From an uncultured Selenomonadaceae bacterium (GTDB lineage Bacteria; Bacillota; Negativicutes; Selenomonadales; Selenomonadaceae), in contig CAJOHN010000010.1 in NCBI GenBank assembly GCA_905234235.1, forward strand, positions 1-50,750: DNA of 50,750 bases, given 5' to 3'. Position numbers and translations under genes: made by a program. The first letter of the stretch is position 1; each line of letters starts with the position of its first letter. The notes under the pieces are model-generated. The model searched no databases and was not told where the DNA came from. It saw only the letters and a list, made by a program, of their open reading frames with translations. Below are positions 26,368 through 36,298 of this stretch, piece by piece.

Positions 26368-28530
26368 ATGAAGTGGAACATACAAAAAAGACTGCTCGTC
26401 CTTGTCTTGGCGGCGGGGATATTGTCATTCTTGACGTTGAGCGGTCTTTCTTTTTACGGCATGAGCGTCGTGCGCGGCGAGATGACTGAACTCGGCGAAA
26501 ATGTCGGCAAGGCGGGCGCGAATTTTACTGAAACGCTTATGACCTATCAATTAAAGAACACGCTCAGCGAAGTTGCGACTGCCCGCGCAGAATTTATTGC
26601 CAACGAAATGGATTTGATTCGCTCGGACGTAAAAATTTTGTCGCGGATGATGACTAAAATTGCTTCAAACCCCGCCGATTATAAACCCGTTGCCGTTGTC
26701 GACCCGCGCAGTTCTTCCGTAAAAATGGGCGAGAGCTACGTTATTTACGCGCCCGAACTCAAAAAAAATCTTACGCCCGAAATTCAATCCGAACTTTTAA
26801 TCGCGGGCAACATTCGCACTTTTCTTATGCCTCTGGCGAAACCATTCAAAGATTATAAATCTTCCTTCTATGTCGGCTCGCGGCACGGCTGGTTTATTTG
26901 CAGCAGTGTTTTTCCCGGACAAGAATTCAGCCCCGTAACCGACGAAGAAATTAATAAATACGACCCGCGCAAACGTCCTTGGTACATTAACGCGATTAAT
27001 GCGGGCGACGCGGTTTTCTCCGACCTGTACACGAACATTGACACCGACGAATACCAGTTGATTGGTTGTTCCGCGCCCTACTACGACAGAAACGGCGTGG
27101 CGGGCGTTGTCGGGCTTGACGTTTCGAGTGCCGACATTTACAAAGCGATTGAAGAAACGGCGATTGGCGCGAACGGCCTCAGTTTTGTTTTGAATGATAA
27201 AGGCGAAGTAATTTTCTCCTCGCGCACTCAAGGCGATTTGGTAGCGACTTCGGGCGGAAAAGATTTACGGCAAAGTTCATCGTCAACATTAGCGGAAGCG
27301 GCAAATAAAATGTCAAGCGGCGAGAGCGGCATTTTGCCCGTGACTGTCGACGGAGAAGAATATTATTTGGCGTTCGCGCCCATGAAAAATATCGGCTGGA
27401 GTTTCGGCACGCTGACTTTACGCAAAGACATTGCCGCCGCCGCCGCCGATAGCAGAAATTATTTCCTCGCGCAGATTGAAGGTTTTCTTTCGCGCCTGCA
27501 AGACAAATTATTTATGATGACTTTTGCGGGAACATTTTTATTGGCGGGGCTGAGTTACATTTTTTTACTGGCGAGCAAAAAAGTTTCAGCGCGATTCGTC
27601 AAGCCGATTCATGAACTCGCCGACGGCGTCAGAGAAATTTCCGGCGGCAAACTCGATAAAAAATTAAACATTCACACGGGCGACGAAATCGAACATCTCG
27701 CGACTTGTTTTAACGCTATGACTGATGAACTTCAAACCTACATGAAAAATTTAACGCGCGTTACGGCGGAGAAAGAACGTATTGCAACCGAGCTTGATGT
27801 TGCGACGGAGATTCAACGCGGGATGTTGCCGAAAGATATACCTGCGCGGAATGACTTTGAACTTTATGCGACGATGACGCCGGCAAAAGAAGTGGGCGGA
27901 GATTTTTACGACTTTTATTTTTTGGACGAAAAACATTTGGCGATAACGGTTGCTGATGTTTCGGGTAAGGGGATTCCTGCCGCGCTGTTCATGGTTATCA
28001 GCAAAACTATCTTGAATAATTTTATGGTCTCGACGCACAATCGCGAGGGGCTTGCCGAAGTCGTCGCCGCTACCAATGATAAACTCTGCGCCAACAACGA
28101 GGCCATGATGTTCGTGACGGCTTTTATCGGCGTGTTAGATTTGGAGACGGGTGAATTTATTTTCGTCAACGCGGGGCATAATCCGCCCGTTATTTATCGC
28201 GATAATCATTGCGAGTTCCTTGACGTTAAGAAAAATTTTGTACTTGGAGGAATGGACGGAATAACTTTTGTCGAACAGAAAATTTTACTTGGGCGCGGCG
28301 ACTTGCTGTTTATTTATACAGACGGGGTGACGGAGGCATTAAACGTTTTGGAGGAAGAATATTTGCCCGAACGCTTGATAAAATTTATGAACGCGACGGA
28401 CTGCGCGGCACCGTTAGAAATTTTGTTAAAGAATGTTCGCGCTGATGTAGTTGAACACGTTGGGGCGGCTGAACAGTCTGATGATATAACAATGTTTGCT
28501 TTAAGATTCAATGGAGGAGATAAATCTTGA
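26368..28530 (+). CDS. Membrane sensor PP2C phosphatase 1 (dCache-HAMP-SpoIIE)
   Basis: A 720-residue protein. An N-terminal transmembrane helix (about 8-30) leads into a large extracytoplasmic dCache-like sensor domain (about 40-370, with PRKRPWYINA and GVVGLDVS). A second helix (about 380-402) precedes a HAMP domain (from RFVKPIHELADG) and a SpoIIE/RsbU PP2C phosphatase domain (about 485-718) with GGDFYDF, ADVSGKG and the late DDITM. It should dephosphorylate the STAS protein in response to an external ligand. The stop overlaps the next start (TTGA). Confidence 0.93.
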   Translation: MKWNIQKRLLVLVLAAGILSFLTLSGLSFYGMSVVRGEMTELGENVGKAGANFTETLMTYQLKNTLSEVATARAEFIANEMDLIRSDVKILSRMMTKIASNPADYKPVAVVDPRSSSVKMGESYVIYAPELKKNLTPEIQSELLIAGNIRTFLMPLAKPFKDYKSSFYVGSRHGWFICSSVFPGQEFSPVTDEEINKYDPRKRPWYINAINAGDAVFSDLYTNIDTDEYQLIGCSAPYYDRNGVAGVVGLDVSSADIYKAIEETAIGANGLSFVLNDKGEVIFSSRTQGDLVATSGGKDLRQSSSSTLAEAANKMSSGESGILPVTVDGEEYYLAFAPMKNIGWSFGTLTLRKDIAAAAADSRNYFLAQIEGFLSRLQDKLFMMTFAGTFLLAGLSYIFLLASKKVSARFVKPIHELADGVREISGGKLDKKLNIHTGDEIEHLATCFNAMTDELQTYMKNLTRVTAEKERIATELDVATEIQRGMLPKDIPARNDFELYATMTPAKEVGGDFYDFYFLDEKHLAITVADVSGKGIPAALFMVISKTILNNFMVSTHNREGLAEVVAATNDKLCANNEAMMFVTAFIGVLDLETGEFIFVNAGHNPPVIYRDNHCEFLDVKKNFVLGGMDGITFVEQKILLGRGDLLFIYTDGVTEALNVLEEEYLPERLIKFMNATDCAAPLEILLKNVRADVVEHVGAAEQSDDITMFALRFNGGDKS

Positions 28531-29678
28531 GGAAATTTTTAATGACAGCGGCGATTATCGGAAGTTTGCTCTTTATGCCGACGACGAACGCCGAATTTAA
28601 AACTTATACGGGCGTCGGCGAATACGCAATGGGCGAACGCGATACCCTTGAAATTGCCAGACAGGGCGCGAAGGAAAAAGCTATGCGCAATGCTTTGGAG
28701 AAGGCGGGCGTTTTAGTGACAAGCCGCTCGCGCACGGAGGATATGGAACTCGTCGAGGACGTTATCACTTCGCGGACAGGCGCGATTTTAAAAGTTTTGG
28801 AAGTTACTTTCGAGCGGATAGATTTAATCGTTCGGGCGACTGTTAAAGTAGACATTGACCCGGAAGATTTGAATCGCCGCTTGCAAGGTTCCGAAAACGG
28901 CACCGCAACCAATTCAATTCCTCCTCCGCCAATCAATGATGAAAACGAAAAACTTTACCTGTCGAACAAAAAAGCTGAGGAAGCCGGCAACCTTATGAGC
29001 GCGGGCAAAATGGATAACGTCTTGTCCCTTTTGAACGAGGCAATGGAACTTAACGCGACTAATTCGGCGGTTTATGAGAAACTCGGCTTGTTCTATAAAT
29101 CTCAAAACGATTACACGAACGCGCTCACGAATTACAACAAGGCGGTTAATCTCGACCCGAATAACGGCAACGCTTTCAAAGGGCGCGGCGAATGCTTTCA
29201 AGCTCTGGGCAATAAGGATAAAGCCCGCGCAGATTTCTCGCAAGCCAAGAAAATTGCTTCCGCCACAGAAAATATAAGGGCGGCTCGGAAACTTTGCGAC
29301 GAAGAAAAATTTGACGCGGCGGCACCTTTGGCGAGTGAATCTTTAGCGTTAAATCCTAAAAATGCTTGGGCTTGGGCGACTGTCGGCAACATTTACAACG
29401 GCAAGCTCGAATACGACAAAAGCATTTTCTATTATCAGCGGGCGATTGAACTCAATCCGAATATCGGCGAGGCTTACAACGGTTTAGGGGTTGCTTACAT
29501 GGAGCTTGGCAAGTACAACAAGGCGATTCCGAATTTCAGCAAAGCGGTTGAGTTTAGTCCGTTCCATGCAAGCGCGTTGACTTATCGCAGGCGCGGCGAA
29601 TGTTACAAAGCTCTTGGCGATGTTAAACATTCGCAGGAAGATTTTGTCAAGGCAAAGCAACTCGGTTGGGAGAATTGA
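28527..29678 (+). CDS. Secreted FlgT-like/TPR protein
   Basis: A 383-residue protein with a signal peptide (about 1-22, TTNA end). A domain at about 23-118 resembles the N-terminal domain of FlgT/LPP20-type proteins (TYTGVGEYAMGERDTLEIARQGAKEKAMRNALEKAGV). TPR units then run from about 150 to the end (ALTNYNKAVNLDPNNGNAF and similar). TTG 28527 overlaps the stop of the upstream phosphatase by 4 bp. It is encoded between two PP2C sensors, so it may sense or scaffold in the periplasm; the match to FlgT is tentative. Confidence 0.8.
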   Translation: MRKFLMTAAIIGSLLFMPTTNAEFKTYTGVGEYAMGERDTLEIARQGAKEKAMRNALEKAGVLVTSRSRTEDMELVEDVITSRTGAILKVLEVTFERIDLIVRATVKVDIDPEDLNRRLQGSENGTATNSIPPPPINDENEKLYLSNKKAEEAGNLMSAGKMDNVLSLLNEAMELNATNSAVYEKLGLFYKSQNDYTNALTNYNKAVNLDPNNGNAFKGRGECFQALGNKDKARADFSQAKKIASATENIRAARKLCDEEKFDAAAPLASESLALNPKNAWAWATVGNIYNGKLEYDKSIFYYQRAIELNPNIGEAYNGLGVAYMELGKYNKAIPNFSKAVEFSPFHASALTYRRRGECYKALGDVKHSQEDFVKAKQLGWEN

Positions 29679-29680
29679 TT

Positions 29681-31882
29681 GTGAAGTTCAATATTCACAA
29701 AAAAGTTTTGATGTTAGTACTCGGCGCGGGGCTGACGACGTTTATTGTGCTGGGAATTTTTTCGTACTTCGCCAAGAATGTTGTTGAACGCGATATGGCG
29801 GAGATGAGCGTTGAACTCGGCGAGAACAGCGCGACTTACACCGATAACCTTTTGATTGAACAGCTTAAGCAGACGCTCGGCGAATTGGCAGAGGCTAAAG
29901 CGCAATTCATTGATAGAGAAATGAAAATTACTCGTGAGCAGGCAGAAATTTTGGCGGATGCAGTGGCGGAAATATTTACACACCCCGAAAATTATTCGCC
30001 GAAAACTTTACCCGACCCGCGCAATGTTCCAATTAAAAACGCTGAACTTTATCGGATTTACGCCCCCGACATTCGCGACAACATCACGCCCGAAATTCAA
30101 CGCGAGCTTGAACTTGCCGCTAACGTTTCCGATGTCTTGACTGAACTTTTAAAAAGTTACACGGGTTACAATGCGACGGCTTTTGTTGGCGGCGAAAAGG
30201 GTTGGTACATGTGCGCCCGCCTCGTCCTCGACGCTGAGGGCAAGACTGATTTTTATAATCCGATTTACTTTTCTCAAGAGCGGATTTACGAGTTCGACCC
30301 TCGCAAGCGTCCTTGGTACGTTGCCGCTAAAAATGCCAATGCGCCGGTTATCTCCGATTTGTATCGCACGATTGAGGCGGATGGTTATCAGCAAGTTGGA
30401 GCGTCGGCTCCTTTCTACGACGCGGCGGGCAATCTTATCGGAATTGCAGGCTTAGATTCTCCCAACACCGACCTTTACCACGAGATTAACAAATTGACGG
30501 CGGGCAAGGGCAGTGTTAATTTTGTTTTGAATGGGCGCGGCGAGATAATTTTTTCTTCGCAGGAGAGCGGCGCGCTTGCCGTAAATGTTGACAATGATCT
30601 TACGACGCGTTCGGGCGGGCGCGATTTGCGTAACAGTTCCGAACAAACTTTAGCGACGGCTGCCGCGCAGATGGTTAATGGCAATCAAGGTGTTTTGCCG
30701 GTGACTTTGAACGGGAAGAATTTTTATTTAGCGTTCGCTCCCGTGCCGTCAGCGGGCTGGAGTTTCGGCATGATTATTTCGGAGGAAGAAGTTTTAAGCG
30801 AAACTCAAGGCACTCGCGATTATTTTCAAGAGCAAGTCGCCAATCTGCAAGCGCAAATGCGGCGGGAGCATTCTTATTTAAACGACGTTGCCGGTGCGAT
30901 ACCCGTTGCCCTGCTGATAATTTTATTTTTAATGAGCACGGGACTTTCGCGGCGATTTGTCAAGCCGATTCACGAACTCGCCGACGGTGTAAGAGAAATT
31001 TCTAGCGGTAAACTCGATAAAAAATTAAACATAAAAACGGGCGACGAAATCGAACACCTCGCGACTTGCTTTAACGCCATGACTGATGAACTTCAAACCT
31101 ACATGAAAAATTTAACGAAAGTCACGGCGGAGAAGGAACGCATTGCAACCGAGCTTGACGTTGCGACGGAAATTCAACGCGGGATGTTGCCAAAAGATTT
31201 TCCTTCGCGGAGTGACTTTGAACTTTATGCGACGATGACGCCTGCAAAAGAAGTGGGCGGAGATTTTTATGACTTTTATTTTTTGGACGAGAAACATTTG
31301 GCGATAACAGTTGCTGACGTTTCGGGCAAAGGCATTCCAGCCGCGCTGTTTATGGTTATCAGCAAAACGATTCTGAATAATTTTGCCGCGAGTTTTTATA
31401 AGCAGAATGGTTTGGCACCGGTAGTTGCCGCCGCTAATGAGCAACTTTGCGCCAACAACGAGGCTATGATGTTCGTGACGGCTTTTATCTGCGTTTTGGA
31501 TTTGGAGACGGGTGAATTTATTTTCGTCAACGCGGGGCATAATCCGCCCGTTATTTATCGCGATAATCATTGTGAGTTCCTCGACGTAAAGAAAAATTTT
31601 GTACTCGGAGCAATGGACGGAATAACTTTTGTCGAACAGAAAATTTTGCTTAGACGCGGCGACTTGCTGTTTATTTATACGGACGGCGTGACGGAGGCAT
31701 TGAACGTTTCAGATGAAGAATATTTGCCCGAACGCTTGATAAAATTTATGAACGCGACGGACTGCGCGGCACCGTTAGAAATTTTGTTAAAGAATGTCCG
31801 CGCTGATGTAGCTGAACACGTCGGCGAAGCTGAACAATCGGATGATATTACAATGTTCGCGCTGAGATTCAACGGCGGATAA
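29681..31882 (+). CDS. Membrane sensor PP2C phosphatase 2 (dCache-HAMP-SpoIIE)
   Basis: A 733-residue paralogue of phosphatase 1 with the same layout: helix, dCache-like sensor (PRKRPWYVAA), helix, HAMP and PP2C domain. The HAMP-PP2C part, about 318 residues, differs from phosphatase 1 at only about 25 positions by my count, while the sensor halves are far more divergent. GTG 29681 gives MKFNIHKKVL, aligning with MKWNIQKRLL of phosphatase 1; GGGAGA precedes it. The longer frame from 29666 overlaps the TPR gene. A terminator follows. Confidence 0.93.
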   Translation: MKFNIHKKVLMLVLGAGLTTFIVLGIFSYFAKNVVERDMAEMSVELGENSATYTDNLLIEQLKQTLGELAEAKAQFIDREMKITREQAEILADAVAEIFTHPENYSPKTLPDPRNVPIKNAELYRIYAPDIRDNITPEIQRELELAANVSDVLTELLKSYTGYNATAFVGGEKGWYMCARLVLDAEGKTDFYNPIYFSQERIYEFDPRKRPWYVAAKNANAPVISDLYRTIEADGYQQVGASAPFYDAAGNLIGIAGLDSPNTDLYHEINKLTAGKGSVNFVLNGRGEIIFSSQESGALAVNVDNDLTTRSGGRDLRNSSEQTLATAAAQMVNGNQGVLPVTLNGKNFYLAFAPVPSAGWSFGMIISEEEVLSETQGTRDYFQEQVANLQAQMRREHSYLNDVAGAIPVALLIILFLMSTGLSRRFVKPIHELADGVREISSGKLDKKLNIKTGDEIEHLATCFNAMTDELQTYMKNLTKVTAEKERIATELDVATEIQRGMLPKDFPSRSDFELYATMTPAKEVGGDFYDFYFLDEKHLAITVADVSGKGIPAALFMVISKTILNNFAASFYKQNGLAPVVAAANEQLCANNEAMMFVTAFICVLDLETGEFIFVNAGHNPPVIYRDNHCEFLDVKKNFVLGAMDGITFVEQKILLRRGDLLFIYTDGVTEALNVSDEEYLPERLIKFMNATDCAAPLEILLKNVRADVAEHVGEAEQSDDITMFALRFNGG

Positions 31883-31888
31883 AAAAAT

Positions 31889-31917
31889 AAAACCTGCTCA
31901 ATCGGCAGGTTTTTTTT
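31889..31917. terminator. Bidirectional intrinsic terminator
   Basis: AACCTGC and GCAGGTT pair around TCAATCG-type loop bases, with Ts on one side and As on the other. It serves the PP2C operon and the convergent ATPase operon. Confidence 0.88.
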
Positions 31918-31933
31918 GTCACGAGATAAAGTT

Positions 31934-34603
31934 TTACTTAGAGCCGACAATCAGCTTGCGTAAAATATCCACAGGAATAATCGTAAAACTCATGGCGATG
32001 ACAAACAGCCATTCATTCGCCGTCAAACCGTAGCAACGTAAAATCGCGCCGCCAAGATATGTCATTGCAATTTGAACAACGACGATTAAGCCCATAACTT
32101 TTAAGAAGCCGCTGTTGCCGCTTATGTTGTCGAAAAGATTTATTCTGTCAGTGCGGGCGTTGAATGCGTTGAAGACTGCCAAGAAAATAAAGAACGCGAA
32201 GTAACCCGTGAGAACGTAGACTGAATCGCCGCCGAATGTGATATTGACACCTTCGGGGTTGAAGTCTCTAAAATGGTCGCGTGAAAAATCCGTCAGCAAA
32301 AATACGAGCCCCATCGCAAATCCCCACAAAGCTCCCGTACCAATCGCGCTGTACATGTATTTGTTAATAATCGGCTCGTCGCGACGTTTAGGAGCCTCTT
32401 CCATAAATCTATCCAAAGCCGGTTCGCCGCCGAATGCCAATGCCGCAAGCGTATCCATAACCAGATTGACCCAAAGGATTTGCGTAATGGACAACGGATT
32501 TTCTAAGCCGAGCAAAGGACATACAAACGAAATCAAAACTGCGCTGACGTTGATTGTAAGCTGGAAGATTATAAACTTGCGGATTGAATTAAAGATTGTG
32601 CGCCCGTAAAGAATCGCCTTGCCAATCGATTTAAAGTTGTCGTCGAGGATAACAATTTCGCTGGCTTCCTTCGCAACTTCAGTACCGCCGCCCATTGCAA
32701 AACCGACATCAGCTTTTTTGAGCGCAGGAGAATCGTTGACGCCGTCGCCCGTCATCCCGACAACTAAATTTAATTCTTGCGCCAAACGAACCAAACGGCT
32801 TTTATCAGTCGGGAGTGCGCGGGCAATGACGCGGAGTTTCGGGAGCTTTTGTTTAACTTCGTCGTCGCTCATGGCGTTGAGTTCGGCACTGGTTATGACA
32901 ATGCCATCGTCAATTTCAAGGAGCCCCGCCTCTTTAGCAATCGCCTGCGCGGTTTCTTTCCTGTCGCCGGTTATCATGACGACTTGAACGCCTGCGCTGT
33001 GAACTTGTTCGATAGCTTTAATCGCGTCGGGGCGCACGTCGTCGCGAATGCCCATGACTCCAACAAACGTCAAGCCGCTGTCGGGAATGTTGCCGTCGGT
33101 AACTTCGCCGTCGTAAGTGACAAGCGCGAGAGTTCTTATAGCGCGATTGGCGAGCTCATCAATCTTGGCATTAATCTGCGCGGTCGAGGAAAGTGTTTGC
33201 TTATTGCCGTCGGCGTCGTAATAGTAACTGCACTTGTCGAGGAGACGTTCGGGCGCGCCCTTGATAAGCCAAAGATTATAATCGCCGCTGACTTTCGCCA
33301 TAGAATATTTTTTTGCGCTGTCGAAAGGAACGGTATCGCCAACCTTGACATTGGGGGGCGTGTCCTTGCCGATAACAAAACCTAACAACGCCCTATCCGT
33401 CATGTTGCCGCCGACAATTTTATCGCCGGTAATGACTGCGCCGCTGTTGAATCGGACGCTGAGCGATATTAACGATTGAATTTTTTTACTGAGCTTGTCA
33501 AAACTGTCTGTAAAAGTCGCCGTGCCGTCGAGGAACGTAACAACTTCAAGCAAGCCTTTGGTTATCGTTCCCGTCTTATCGCTGAAAAGTAAATTCAAAC
33601 TGCCTGCCGTCTCAATGCCCGAAATTTTACGGACGAGGACGTTATCCTTTAACATCTTGCCCATATTCTGCGCGGAGACAATCGCAATCATCAGCGGCAA
33701 ACCTTCAGGCACCGCCATAACGATAATTATAACGGCGAGCATAACCGCTTCAACGAGGCTGTTTAAAATGTTCATCCAATCGGAGCAGTAAGCCGCCATC
33801 AACGCGCCGTCGAAATTATTTTGAATAACGATACGCTCGAACATAAACGCAACGGCAATCGCGATACCGCCGATATAACCGAACTTAGAAATTTGCCCCG
33901 CGAGGTCGCCGAGTTTTAATTTCAACGGAGTATCGCGGTCTTCGTCGACTTGAAGTTCGCCGGCAATTTTCCCGTAAACAGTATTATCGCCCAACGTTAC
34001 AGTCCGCATGACGGCACTTCCACCCGCTACGACTGCTGCGCGGAAAACTTTATGCGGATTCAAAAAGTCTGAACTTTGTGCGGCTTCGGCGTCGGTAGCG
34101 GCGTCGGACGCGGGAGTTTTAGTTTCTTCCTTAGCCTCGCCGTTGAGAATCGATTGGTCGACTTGGATTGAGCCGTCGATAATCACGCCGTCGGCAGGAA
34201 TTTTATCGCCCGTCTGCAACATGACGCAATCGCCCATCGTTATTTCGTTAATCGGAATTTCTGTGACGACGCCATTACGATAGACTTTGCACTTAATCAG
34301 CGACGCCTCGCCTTGTAACTTTTGGAACGCGCTTTCGTTTTTATATTCGGAGAAAGTTGATACGAGCGTCGCGAGCAAAACCGCCATCGCTATGCCGACT
34401 GATTCATACCACTCCGCCTTGCCCATGAACGCAAAAAATACATTCAAACACAGCGCGAAGATTAAAATTTTTATAATCGGGTCGTCGAAATTCCCCTTGA
34501 GCTTATCCCAGAAGCCTTCGCGAGCCTGTTCGGTTATGGAGTTATCGCCGAACTTCGCCTTAGCCTCTTGAACTTGCGCATCGGTTAAACCTGTGATTTT
34601 CAA
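31934..34603 (-). CDS. P-type calcium-transporting ATPase
   Basis: An 889-residue P2-type ATPase. The phosphorylation motif DKTGT is at Asp342 and the calcium-site motif PEGLP lies just before it in helix 4. KGAPERLL binds nucleotide, and TGDGVNDSPALKKADVGFAMG is the hinge. About ten transmembrane helices are visible. The actuator motif, usually TGES, reads NGEA (154-157); the catalytic Glu is kept. The family exports calcium. The start overlaps the stop of the GT2 gene by 4 bp, so it is the distal gene of the terD-terD-GT2 operon. Confidence 0.93.
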   Translation of the reverse strand: MKITGLTDAQVQEAKAKFGDNSITEQAREGFWDKLKGNFDDPIIKILIFALCLNVFFAFMGKAEWYESVGIAMAVLLATLVSTFSEYKNESAFQKLQGEASLIKCKVYRNGVVTEIPINEITMGDCVMLQTGDKIPADGVIIDGSIQVDQSILNGEAKEETKTPASDAATDAEAAQSSDFLNPHKVFRAAVVAGGSAVMRTVTLGDNTVYGKIAGELQVDEDRDTPLKLKLGDLAGQISKFGYIGGIAIAVAFMFERIVIQNNFDGALMAAYCSDWMNILNSLVEAVMLAVIIIVMAVPEGLPLMIAIVSAQNMGKMLKDNVLVRKISGIETAGSLNLLFSDKTGTITKGLLEVVTFLDGTATFTDSFDKLSKKIQSLISLSVRFNSGAVITGDKIVGGNMTDRALLGFVIGKDTPPNVKVGDTVPFDSAKKYSMAKVSGDYNLWLIKGAPERLLDKCSYYYDADGNKQTLSSTAQINAKIDELANRAIRTLALVTYDGEVTDGNIPDSGLTFVGVMGIRDDVRPDAIKAIEQVHSAGVQVVMITGDRKETAQAIAKEAGLLEIDDGIVITSAELNAMSDDEVKQKLPKLRVIARALPTDKSRLVRLAQELNLVVGMTGDGVNDSPALKKADVGFAMGGGTEVAKEASEIVILDDNFKSIGKAILYGRTIFNSIRKFIIFQLTINVSAVLISFVCPLLGLENPLSITQILWVNLVMDTLAALAFGGEPALDRFMEEAPKRRDEPIINKYMYSAIGTGALWGFAMGLVFLLTDFSRDHFRDFNPEGVNITFGGDSVYVLTGYFAFFIFLAVFNAFNARTDRINLFDNISGNSGFLKVMGLIVVVQIAMTYLGGAILRCYGLTANEWLFVIAMSFTIIPVDILRKLIVGSK

Positions 34604-35673
34604 TTTACAACCTCCAAAATTATTTTTTTAAGTGTGTCTACTTGATTTCTGAGAGAATATATCTCCATCTCCTGTTGAGTTGTGTAAAGTTTTAAGACGT
34701 TCGCCGCCATGAACAGATAAGCCGTCAGCGCGACATTATCTTGAGGTTTGACGGAAAAAATTTTTTTACTAAAGAACTCATACAGGTCGCTGATGTCGTG
34801 ATTAACCATGAAATTTTTAGAGAAAGTATCCAAACGTTCCTGCATAAAAAAATTTATAGCCTCGTACTTGTACCGGAGATTTTCCTCAAAAAATTTTCTG
34901 CCGCTCATAAAATCATCTAAACTCTTAACGACTACCAACAAATTGCCGACGAACCGCGCAATGTCAATGCCTTCGTGAGAAAGTGAATCCTCTCTTATGC
35001 GATAATAGTAACTCACGAACGGCACGCGGACATAATTTTTCGCGAGGCACAAACATTTAAACACGACAACAAAATCCTCATAATTTCTTATCGCGGGGAA
35101 TGTAATTTTGTTATCGATTAAAAGTTTGCGGCGGAAAAGTTTATTGCAAGCCCACCATAAATATTTTTTCTGCGTAAAGTCCGTAACGCGTTCGCCAATG
35201 TCAAAAGTTTCAAGCGTCGGCTCCGTGACAAATTCGCCCGTCTGAAATTTTATAGGCTCCGCACCGCTTACTCCGTCCGCGTCGAAGAACGCAAAAGCTT
35301 TATCGCAATGAACAACATCCGCTTTGAATTTCTCCGCAACGTCATAAAGCTCCGCCAAAGCCGTTTCGCTTAAAAGGTCGTCGCTGTCGAGGAAATAAAT
35401 GTACTTGCCGCGAGCCGCCTCCAATGCCAAATTTCTCGGAAGGGCTGAACAACCGCTGTTTATCGAAATTGTCGCGAGCCTCAATCTGCCGCCGAATGTC
35501 GCAAAAAAATTCTCGACGACTGCGCGGGAGCCGTCGGTCGAGCAATCATCGACAATGATAATCTCAAAGTTTTGGAATGTCTGATTCGCGAGGCTCGTCA
35601 AACATTCGCCGATATATTTTTCCGCGTTATACATCGCGATAATCACGGAGACGGCGGGAGGATTCTTCGCCAT
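34600..35673 (-). CDS. Family 2 glycosyltransferase
   Basis: A 357-residue GT-A fold transferase. The N-terminus VSVIIAMYNAEKYIGECLTS, IIIVDDCSTDGS and the metal motif in YIYFLDSDDLL are typical; about 150 C-terminal residues are uncharacterised. The donor sugar and the acceptor are unknown. It abuts the upstream terD stop codon and overlaps the ATPase start, so it is tightly embedded in a calcium/TerD operon, an odd place for a glycosyltransferase. Confidence 0.9.
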   Translation of the reverse strand: MAKNPPAVSVIIAMYNAEKYIGECLTSLANQTFQNFEIIIVDDCSTDGSRAVVENFFATFGGRLRLATISINSGCSALPRNLALEAARGKYIYFLDSDDLLSETALAELYDVAEKFKADVVHCDKAFAFFDADGVSGAEPIKFQTGEFVTEPTLETFDIGERVTDFTQKKYLWWACNKLFRRKLLIDNKITFPAIRNYEDFVVVFKCLCLAKNYVRVPFVSYYYRIREDSLSHEGIDIARFVGNLLVVVKSLDDFMSGRKFFEENLRYKYEAINFFMQERLDTFSKNFMVNHDISDLYEFFSKKIFSVKPQDNVALTAYLFMAANVLKLYTTQQEMEIYSLRNQVDTLKKIILEVVN

Positions 35674-36273
35674 TCAAACAAACCTCTGCGATAAAGTGCT
35701 GAGTCCCGTATCAGTCGTGCCGGAGCCGACGGCGTTAAATTTCCATTCGTTGCCGCGCCTGTAAACTTCGCCCGCAATCATCGAGAGCATATCAGTATAA
35801 TCGTCGCTGAGATTGAAGCGGCAAAGTTCCTCGTTAGAATCGGAATCAACAATGCGGATGTAAGCGTTTTTAATCATGCCGAAATGTTGCTTGCGGTCGA
35901 CGGCTTTATAAATGTTGACGACGAAAATCAGCTTATCGTATTGGCTGGGAATTTTATCGAGGTCGACAAAAATTTGTTCGTCATCGCCTTCGCCCTCGCC
36001 AGTTAAGTTGTCGCCCATATGCTTAATCGCGTGGCTTTTATGTTCGAGGTTGCCGAAGTAAACCAAATCTTCCTTGTCAACGAACTTGCCGCCTTGACAA
36101 ACGAAAACCGAAGCGTCGCAGTCAATATCTTTTTTGCCGCTGAACAAATTGCTGAAGAAGCCGCCGCTTTTTTCAACTGCGTCCCAACCGAGCCCGACCA
36201 TGAGTTTGGAAAGTTTACTGCCGTTGGATTTTTTGAGTGAAACTTTTTGTCCCTTTTGAAGATTAACAGCCAT
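35674..36273 (-). CDS. TerD-family protein, copy B
   Basis: A 199-residue TerD-domain protein. Family features are the N-terminal LQKGQKVSLKK, DIDCDASVFV and the calcium-binding acidic loop GDNLTGEGEGDDEQI, then RIVDSDSNEELCRF. Compared with copy A it has an extra insert FFSNLFSGKK near residue 38. TerD proteins bind calcium and are linked to tellurite, phage and envelope stress. It is the second gene of the operon, 89 bp after copy A. Confidence 0.93.
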   Translation of the reverse strand: MAVNLQKGQKVSLKKSNGSKLSKLMVGLGWDAVEKSGGFFSNLFSGKKDIDCDASVFVCQGGKFVDKEDLVYFGNLEHKSHAIKHMGDNLTGEGEGDDEQIFVDLDKIPSQYDKLIFVVNIYKAVDRKQHFGMIKNAYIRIVDSDSNEELCRFNLSDDYTDMLSMIAGEVYRRGNEWKFNAVGSGTTDTGLSTLSQRFV

Positions 36274-36298
36274 GATAAATTTCTCCTTTCAAGGCAAA

